Of a DNA stretch of 64,000 nt, positions 1 through 9,300 are shown in pieces. The translations under genes and the position numbers were made by a program. Each line of letters opens with the position of its first letter. Position 1 is the stretch's first letter. The notes below the pieces were generated by a model. The model was not told the origin of the DNA. It made no database searches and worked only from the letters and a program-made list of their open reading frames with translations. Source of the DNA: Amoebophrya sp. A120 (Eukaryota; Sar; Dinophyceae; Syndiniales; Amoebophryaceae); NCBI GenBank assembly GCA_905178155.1, contig CAJINV010000008.1, forward strand, positions 3,043,303 through 3,107,302. Direction: 5' to 3'.

Positions 1-308
1 CCTTTTTTTGCTGCCACAAAGATAGATCTCTGCCTAGTTTTTACGCAGTGCACCATCTTGCTAAGGGAAAGCGCATTGGCGTTCGCATGCATGATCGCGC
101 ATCGACGTGTAGTCCTAAGTCTGCATAATTGATGTCGCAGCTCCGTACACTAACTTCCAGCTGACTGGTCAACTGTGCCAAGTCTTTGCTCCTTTTGATG
201 CGTAAGCACTACGAGCTGCATAGTATCAGGCACAGGGCGCTTTTCCGCATTACAAACAACCAAAAACACGAGTTGGATATGAGGACAATGAAGGACCATG
301 ATAAAACG

Positions 309-3300
309 AAGGACGTAATCAACCAGCTCTGCGACGGGCAGGCTTCTTGCAATATTGATAGCCTCGCGGAACTCAAGACCTACGATTTCGACGCCGATGG
401 CAAATTGTCCCTTGCCGAGCTCAAAGTTCTTCGAGAGCTGGAGTCGAATGGTGGACAGCTTGCTCCTGCTAAGATGTGGAAATGCGTACGCACCGTCATC
501 TGTTGTATCAAAACCATCTAGTTGCTTCCGCATCCGCTGTCTAGATGAAGACTCGAAGTCAGAAAAAAGGCGGCGCTTCTTGTGCCCACTTTGAAGTAAA
601 CATGTGCCTGTGCGAGAGTGGGTGGCACCGTTTCTGCCGTTCATTGCAAATACTTGGAGATTCTGATTTGGGACCTTGACCTTGATGCGCAGTGTGAGTG
701 TCGTTCTAGGAGCTGGTCTTAGAGACAGAGAAAAGGAAGTCGAACTTCTGGTGCATGATAGATGATGATGTCTGATGATGCTGCTCATTTTATTCCCGGG
801 ATACAGTGTAAGATACAGTTACGGCTTCTGAGTGATCTGTTTCCCGATTCTTCACTCGACGACAACGACTATTGGAAAAGCTTCACCGGGGTATCGACCA
901 ACGACGCCGACACCAACTGGAGCAAAGAAGAAATTCTTCTTGCTGCGCGGCAGGCTCCGCCGGACGACTACGGCAGCACGCAGTACCACAAGCTCCTAAC
1001 GGGGCCGACTGGGTCGTCGATTGATCTTGCAGCTGTGAACGACGAGCACAACGACAAACTTCGACAGATGTTGCAAATAGACGGGCCAGCATCCCCGCTC
1101 ACAGCAGAAGACTTCAATATGCGCGACCTCAACGGCGACGGCGAAATTGACTCCCGTGAACTGCAGGTCGCGGTGCTGATGGGAGGTAAGTTCCAGACCG
1201 TCGAGGACGTCACCGCGCTGCTGCGGACCACGCTGAAAGACGACACATCAAAGTTGGCAGATTTAGCAGCAAGCACCGTGGCCGTGGGCGATTACGACAT
1301 TGACGGTGACAAGAATCTGTCCCCAGCAGAACTGAAGGTCATGTACCAGATGCTGATCGACGAGAGTGGCCAGACCGGTGGTCCTGATGAGTATATCAAC
1401 TGCAAATATGTCTAACTGGAAGAGTGCCAGACTTGTCATGCAGGTTTTTCATGACCCATCCCCATGACCATAAGGTCAGGTATGGAGGACATAGAATGAC
1501 AGAATCTGTGAGAGTTCTATCATACTATCATACCTATCCTGCTGCATGAGAAACTAAACTGCCTCTCGATTAGGTCAAAAGTGGACATCTTTTGGGAATC
1601 ATGCAGCACAGATTTTTACATGATTCAGATATAGCATGACAAGTTGCTTTGTTCCAGACCCACACATTTTTGCAGTTGACAGACTACATTGACATCGACA
1701 GCCCAGACAACGATGACGACGCCGTGCTGCTCGCGAATCAGCTGCTCCCGAGCCCTGGCCAAGCCAATACGTTCACCAACGACGACCTCCGTCTGTACGA
1801 CGTCAACAACGACGGGAAAATGTCCCTCGAGGAGCTGAAGTTGATGCACGATTGGCACACTCGGTCGTATCGCAGCGGAATGGATACCGCAGCTATGCGG
1901 AGCCGCTTCGACGAAAAACTTGACTTCTCTCCCACGATACAATTCGACCCAAACTACGATATCAACAACGACAAACACTTCTCCCCCGCTGAACTGAAGT
2001 ATCATACGTAGAAACTACTACTACGTCTTCACCCCAGACGAGGCAAGATGGGAATTTTGCAACACATATTCAGAAGCTTCGTGAGTCACGCACGACGAAT
2101 TGCAGTGGTCTGTAGTGTAGTGCAGGTTAGAAGCAGGAGAAGTTGCTCAAATGTAAAGCCATCTACAGTCTCAAAGCACGACAGAAATTCCAAAGCTCGA
2201 CTAGAAACGCGTCTCAGTAGGGTGCGCATTACAAATCTTCCTTTATTGGATGTAAATCCGCATGACTATGACATCAACTCCGGGGTGGGGACGCTTTTCC
2301 TCAGGATATCAAGGCCATGCGTCTTATACAGACAAACCAGAACTCCGGGAGCGGGACCGCACCGAATTCCGCTATTCTGTGTAAAAACGTCTCCACCCCC
2401 GAGTCAAGACGCGGCTTCTGGTGGACAAATCCAGAAGTTTCTAGGAGGTTTCGATGGCAAGTGCTCATGACAAGAAGCGCAGTCGTGCTCACCTATCACA
2501 CATGCATTACAAATATGTCCGGGTCTGGAAGATGCCAAATTGCTGACGCGTACTCGTCGGGTTTACACAAAAGTCTGTGTTGCGTAACCTTCAAGAGCAC
2601 CACGATTTTTTCTGCCTCCAAAGCGGACTCCTCATGCGGAATAGGCATGGAGACGCCCCCCAAACCATTTGCGTGATCAAAAAGATGCATTCCGAGTGAT
2701 GTACCTAATCTTCCAGAACCAGACATATTATTGGCATGTGATACCACAGCGAGCCGTCTCCTTTTATGCAGACATAGAGCATACCAGCACATTGATTCAC
2801 AAATATTCGAATTGATTGACTAGGAGTCCTAGTACACTAGCCCAAATAGTATAGCATGCCTCATTTTTTTCGAAGAGCCGCGCGAAGAGTTACTTAATAC
2901 AGCACATGCACGAAGATGTGCATGACAAGTCTCGAGCGTAGAGGACGTTCTTGGACAGGATACCCCCCAGCGAGCTGCTGGTCGTGATGGATCAGCTTAG
3001 CCAGGAAAGCGGATACCCAAGAAAAAAACTGTGTGGATGTAACTTTGTGTTGCAGTTAGGTTATCATGCAGCTGCTCCAACTGTCAGTCCAGCTACACGA
3101 CGAAGTTGGGCAACTAGTCGCCCTTCGATTTCGCCCTGCCAGTCCAGCAATAGTGATAGTTTTATACTAGTACAACTGTTTTTTCTTCTTGGATATCGAA
3201 AGTCATACACGTCCGATAACCGACCAAGATACCACGAGGGCGATGTCACGCGACGACTTCAACCTGTACGATGTGAATGGAGATAACGACATAACCCTAG

Positions 3301-6300
3301 CCGAGCTGCAGGCCATGCAAAAATTTATTACAGTGAAAAAGCCCGTCATTCCTATTCCATGAACTACTGCCCCTGGACAGGCAAACATATAAAAGGTCAA
3401 CGTGCGGCTCGCAATAGCATCGCGACGTAGACAAGACACAAGGGGGATTGCAATAACCATTTTGCAGGTCTTGTATGATGTCGGAGGCTTGATTTCGTCT
3501 GCGTCTCGTCCCTGTGCGCTGCCGTCTGGGTTTAGTTGTTGAACCGCACTTGCGGTTGCGTCCCGTCGCGCTGCCAGAAGTGTTTTATAGTACTTTTACT
3601 CCGAAAGTGGGGGAGGTTCTAGGGGCCGGGTCGCCGGGCCCGTCCAGCTCGTGCGCAGAATTTCGCTTCGGATGTTTCGCTTCTAGAATTTGAGAGCCTG
3701 TCAGGATAGTCTTTCGAAAACTCACTCCCGATGAAGCACTCCGCAAAACAGAGCCGGGCTTCTGCATTGAGGCCGCCCCGGGGACGCCTGCAAATTCTAG
3801 GCGCTCCGCCGTTTTGCGCCGGAAGTGGCTTCGGGGTGTCGACGCCGCGCGCGCTTTGTTCTCATTGGCAGTTGCCCAAACGAGGCCGCGAAGACAGGCC
3901 GCTGGGGCCGCCCGGTGGTGGATTTAGTTCCAGTGGCATCTCGTTGCCTACGTGCACACTTGCTCACTTCGCAGAAAAGTTGCTCCGCCAGCGCCACCGT
4001 GGCGCGCGCGTTACACTGTGGCCCTCTGTTTCACTTGTCGCTGCTCGGCCGCGTCAATATTGCTCCCACCCTGTGGCGCCCCCTTCGATTTCAGGGGCAT
4101 TTCGTTGCCTACATGCGCACTTGCGCACTTTGCAAAAAATCTTTACCGCCGTGCTATCGCGTCACGCACGTTACACGACGGCTCTCTGCTTCGCTGTCGC
4201 CCCCGTTGCGTGTCGGTATCCGTGCACGAAAAGCCTTGCCGCTTTGGGTCGCAGGAAGGCTCCCTCCAGCTAGGTACGGTGCCCGTCAGCTAAGTAGCCC
4301 CGAGAGGGGCAAGGCGCACGCTGGCTCTGGCCCTTCGCCACGGCCAGCGGCCGTCGTGCCCTCGGATGGGGGGCAGCGCTCTGGTGTGATCCGGCTAGGG
4401 GGCCACGCAGCCCGAAAGGGTGGCTATATAGGTCCACCCAGGGGGTTCTTGGAATTGCGAAGAAAGGGCGGCGGGGTGTCGCGGCGTCGGAGGTGGCCCG
4501 GGTGTTGGTTCGGCGCAGCCAGTCCTGTCTCCCTCTCGGCGCCCGGGGTTCCGGCCCCTGTCGTCGAGCGGGCTCTCGGTATTTTTTTCCTGTTGTTACT
4601 GCGTGCGCGGCGCCCGAAGCGCTTTTTTTATCGTATCCCAGCAAGCGAAGCCGCGCGCCATCGTGTAACGGGCGTTACACGATGGCGAAGCCGCACTTGC
4701 GGTTGTACTCGCGAAGCCGCACTTGCGGTTGTGAACTCGTCGCGCTGCCTGAAGCGTTCTGACTACTTTTTCGGGCAGGCATGCAGTGACCAAAACTTAG
4801 TTTCTTGATGTACTTCTATGGTATCTTTCGGGAGAGTTCGATGCGTCTTTTGTCTGGTGGCGGGCTGTTGATTTCATTGTGATACAACTCAAGTCTGATC
4901 CCAAGCATGACGATGCCGGCGTCCTCGACGCGATCCGAGCCTGCGTTCCTGACGCCACGACTGCTATTATGCAGAGAAAAAAGGGCTACGGCAGTAACAC
5001 AGTTTGTTGCAGATGAACAAAAGAGCCAGACAGAAACGTTCCGTCTTTGATAGGCTCAACAAGATCATAGTTTCGTTAGTGTGTATGTAGTTTGTCTTCC
5101 CGTCAGTTACTACAGGTTTTTCTTCGATCACACAGTGCAGCGGTTCTACCCTAGTACAAACCCAGAACCGGCTGAAAAACGCCCGGGTGTATATATTTTG
5201 CATTTTCCTGCACCTGGACGGCGTCGAAAGCCTGATGCCATACCATACGACGCAGACCAAGTAGTGTGTGTCTGAGTCTGTCATGAAAAATTGACACACG
5301 TGTGTAAGTAACCGGTGTGTGCAGCCCTGTGCGCGTTTTTGTGTGGATAGCTATGCAAAAGAAGAAGAAGAACAGAGTGCCTGCGCCCAGGCCACATTCA
5401 AGAACCGTCATGCGCAGTTTTGCATTTGGCAGTGGTCACTAACACCAAGCAAGACTAAGGTGCTTGTTCCGAGTTAGGTTCGATTACAAGTCTTGCCGAG
5501 CCGCCCTAATGACTTTTGCTGGACTCCTCTTGTTAGAGTTGACTAACGTAAAGATGAACCGAGCCTCGGCGACGGACAGATTTGCATGGGTGGCACCAAA
5601 GTCTCGCTTATTTATGCATCTCAGCCTACTTGCAGTTGCATGCAAACTTGAGTTTGTCATTTCCACACCGAGACTACAGCCGGAACAGGTTCAGTGAATT
5701 GACAGCAATATGTTGGCCTGGCTGTTTTTGTTTGCTCTTCGATGGCGGATGCGGAAGACCTCAAAACGTACGACTTAGACGACGACGGGAGAATTTCATC
5801 TGCTTATCAGATTCGAGCCGGTTCTTGTTTCCACCCAAGCACCATCCAGCGTAGGATCAATCATGAACGCCGACTAGAAGTGAAACATATAAACAAGTAG
5901 AATTCACTGTACTGGTTCTCGGCGAACGTATTTAGCACTGGTCAGAACTTTACGAGGATGGAATGGCATGGGAATGAGAAAGAGCTTTCAATTTGATGCT
6001 GCTGAGCTGAAGACGCTGCACGACTTCCACCAGGGAACTGCGGACCCGGAGTATGACATTGAAGACCCGAAAGCAAAGGCAATCATAAAGGGTTTGCAGG
6101 CGGCAGACTGCGACGCGCGTGCCGGGGGTACAACACAACAAGTGAGCTCCTACGACATAAACGGCGATGGAAAACTGTCGCTCGCAGAGCTTGAAGTTGC
6201 CAGCACGATCGAATTATCAAATGTAAAAATGTCTGGGTCTGGAAGAATGCAACTTGTGATGCTGCGTTTCGATGCCTAAAAAATTTGTGTTGCATGAGCA

Positions 6301-9300
6301 GCAAACGGAGTCTAATTTTTGCTACGCGGAGAGGACATTTGTCATGCGGAATGGGCATCAAGAATCCCTCAAAAAACCTGTGATGCTAGGGCATGCATTA
6401 CAGGCATCATGGGTCATGAGAAATATGCATGACAAATCTTGCATTCTTCCAGACCCAGACATTTTTGCATTTGATACGAATTTGATGACAACGGCCTGAA
6501 GGAAGCGAACGCGGTCCTACCAGCAGTATCAAATGTAAAAATGTCTGGGTCTGGAAACTTGTGATGCTGGGTGGCGTCTCATGATGGGGCCACAAATGCT
6601 GGCTCAGCATGACAAGTTTCTGAGCGTCTAGGTGTTGCCTATTTTGCATGACAAACTGCGTTCCTGCATCACAGAAAAGTGGAGCTCTTGGGTAACGGCA
6701 TGACAGATTTAAGGGTCATGCCAGACAAGCATGACAAACATGCATTCTTCCAGACCCAGACATTTTTGCATTTCATAAGCAGGAAACACGAACAGTTTCG
6801 CTTCTGTGCAGGAGATGTGGAAATATGACATAGACGACGACAACAAGCTATCACACACGGAGCTGAAGCTTATGTACAAACTTCAGACCGGGGGCGGCGA
6901 GCTCGATTCTGCTACAGATGCCGCACTGCTGCACGATCTGGACAAAGACTTCAATTGGCAATCGTCCACCATCAAAACGGCGGATGGACATATCGCAAGA
7001 AAAAACTGTTCACTCTAAACCTGTAATGCAGAAAATGCATCGCCGATGTGTCTGTCTTGCTACGCATGCAAGACAAGTAATATCTACCCGTGTTTTCCCT
7101 CAGGAACCTCGCATGGCAAGTTTTCTTTGTCATGTGTAACGAAGTTGTAATGCAAAACTTGCAAAACCAAAATCCTCACAGTGAAACACTTTTTTCGTAC
7201 GATAGGAAACGCTGCGCATGCGGAAACGTGGAGTCTTAGCGAAATCGTTCTTGCTGCCCGGGACCCAGGAGACCAGGGCGGCGCGCAGCCGGCGGATGCG
7301 GAGTCGGCTTTTCAAAAAGCCTTATCGGGTGAGGCGAGCGCGCTGACGTGGCACCAGGTCGCAACTCCGGAGGGCAAAATGCCCAGCGCCGGGGCGTATC
7401 AAATGCAAAAATGTCTGGGTCTGGAAGAATGCATGTTTGTCATGCTTGTCTGGCATGACTCTTAAATCTGTCATGCACGTTACCCAAAAGCTCCGTTTTT
7501 CTGTGATGCAGAGCCGCAGTTTGTCATGCAGAGTAGGCAACACCTAGGAGCTCAGAAACTTGTCATGCTGAGCCAGTATTCGTAGCCTCATCATGAGCCG
7601 TCACCCAGCATCACAAGTTTCCAGACCCAGACACTTTTACATTTGATAGGGCGGGTGGGTCGGACATGCAGAAGATCTTCCGCACCCTGGACATATCCTG
7701 TGCAAAAGTATCGTACTCGTATTGCAATAATGCTTTACAAATCTTTTCCCTAAGGTAAATCAGCATTGCAAATTTTATTTCTCATGCTGAGGAAATTTGT
7801 AATGCATTTATACGATTACGAGTACGATACTTTTGCACTGCATAGGACATGGGCGGCGACGAAACCCTCTCGCGTTCGGAGTTCCTGATGCGCGACCTCA
7901 ATGCCGACGGGAAAGTGGATCACGAGGAGCTGCGGGTGGCCGTGCTGCTCGGCAACAACCTGCAGGATCGTGACGACATGAATTTCTTGGAGGTACAGCA
8001 GAAGATCGATCATGACTTGCCGGACAATCTCAGGAACCGCGCCTTATGCTGTGCAAAAGTATCGTACTCGTATTGTACTCGTATTGCAATCTTGCATTAC
8101 AATTTTTTTTCTATATAGGTAAATCCGCATTACAAATTTTATTTCTCATGTTGAGGAAACTTGTAATGCATTTATACGAGTACGAGACTTTTGCACAGAA
8201 TACTCCTTGAATTACTACGATTTGGACGACGACGACAAGGTTTCACAGTGGGAGTTGCAGGTTGTGGCGGACAGAGCCGGTTGCGCACCAGCGAAGGACA
8301 ACGCTCCCGCCAAGGACTTCACCGTATGAAAATGCACAACTCCTTGTGCCCCTCTTTTGATCGAACAGCACGGAACTGCGGAAATGTGGGCTTTTGCATA
8401 ACGACGAGTCTGCACACGACGGAGTATACTTAGCTAGTAAGTACAACTGCTTGTTGATAAGGCTCCAAAATTTGGCAGGCAGGCTGTGATTATGAATTGA
8501 AAATAGGGGAGATGTGCATGTGTTTCTAGTGTTTTGCACTGCAAATGGCTCGGAAGGTACTAGGGAGTTATGCACTCTCATACACCGTTGGTGCCGCCCT
8601 CCTCGCGAAGTTTCACGAGGGTGGCGCCATACACGCCAATGAAAAGGTTATCACAGGAAAAAAGTCTTACAGGTACTACGCATTTGTTGGACTTTCAGCA
8701 TCACAAAGTTGCTCTGCATGGCAAAGAAAACTTGGCATGCGCAGACTATAGGAGAGAACACGAATGAAACGACCCTGGCAAGCATTTCCTGCATGACAGA
8801 GGTCGTCTGTCTTGCTTGTCTTGGATTAAAGTGTGTAACTGTAACACTTTTTGCGCACGATAAAGGTTATCAGCAAAGCGGAGTTCGACACAATTCCCGC
8901 GGGCGATCTTCCCGAAAACGTGCCGAGTGACTGGGACGACTTCGCCCGTGAGGCGGACGGTGACCACTCGGGCGACGTTACTACTTTCGAGCTGCAGCAG
9001 TTCTTGCTGCGGAACAAAGGCAGTCCAGTGATCCTCCCACCGTATCATGTGCAATACATAGGTCTGGGTCTGGAAGGTTCTTCTAAACTTGTCCTGCAGT
9101 TGCAGAATCTAGACTTATTCTTGCCCCTGTCTGCGTGCGAGAAGGTGGGGTCCGGAATGCAGGACCTAACACGACGACAGAATCTACTGTGCGAATTGTG
9201 CCTTTTTATATATATGTATATCCACCTCGGTGCTGAGAAAGTGAAAAGTGAGCAACTTTTGGCAATCGCGCAGGACAGATTTTTGTTGGGTGACCCACAG

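Larger units (their letters stand above)
3326..4884. mobile_element. Introner enlarged by a GC-rich insertion (1.56-kb intron)
   Basis: The ends TATTACAGTGAAAAAGCCCG and (inverted) TATCACAATGAAATCAACAG pair. Flanks aaatt/caact. The join AMQKF-KSDPK is in frame. The middle is a GC-rich block with its own repeats (see 3544-4760). Confidence 0.7.

Noticed and set aside
150-788. Long minus-strand frame at the left edge
   Set aside because: It is antisense to EF-hand exon 309-505 and the following intron, and has no recognisable features.
3544-4760. LTR retrotransposon
   Set aside because: Terminal repeats are only about 40 bp, the interior lacks gag/pol motifs, and no primer-binding site was seen.
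3731-4808. Long Arg/Pro/Ala-rich frames in the GC block
   Set aside because: Several overlapping frames are open at once, as expected from G+C composition. They contain tandem-repeat DNA and lie wholly inside an intron.
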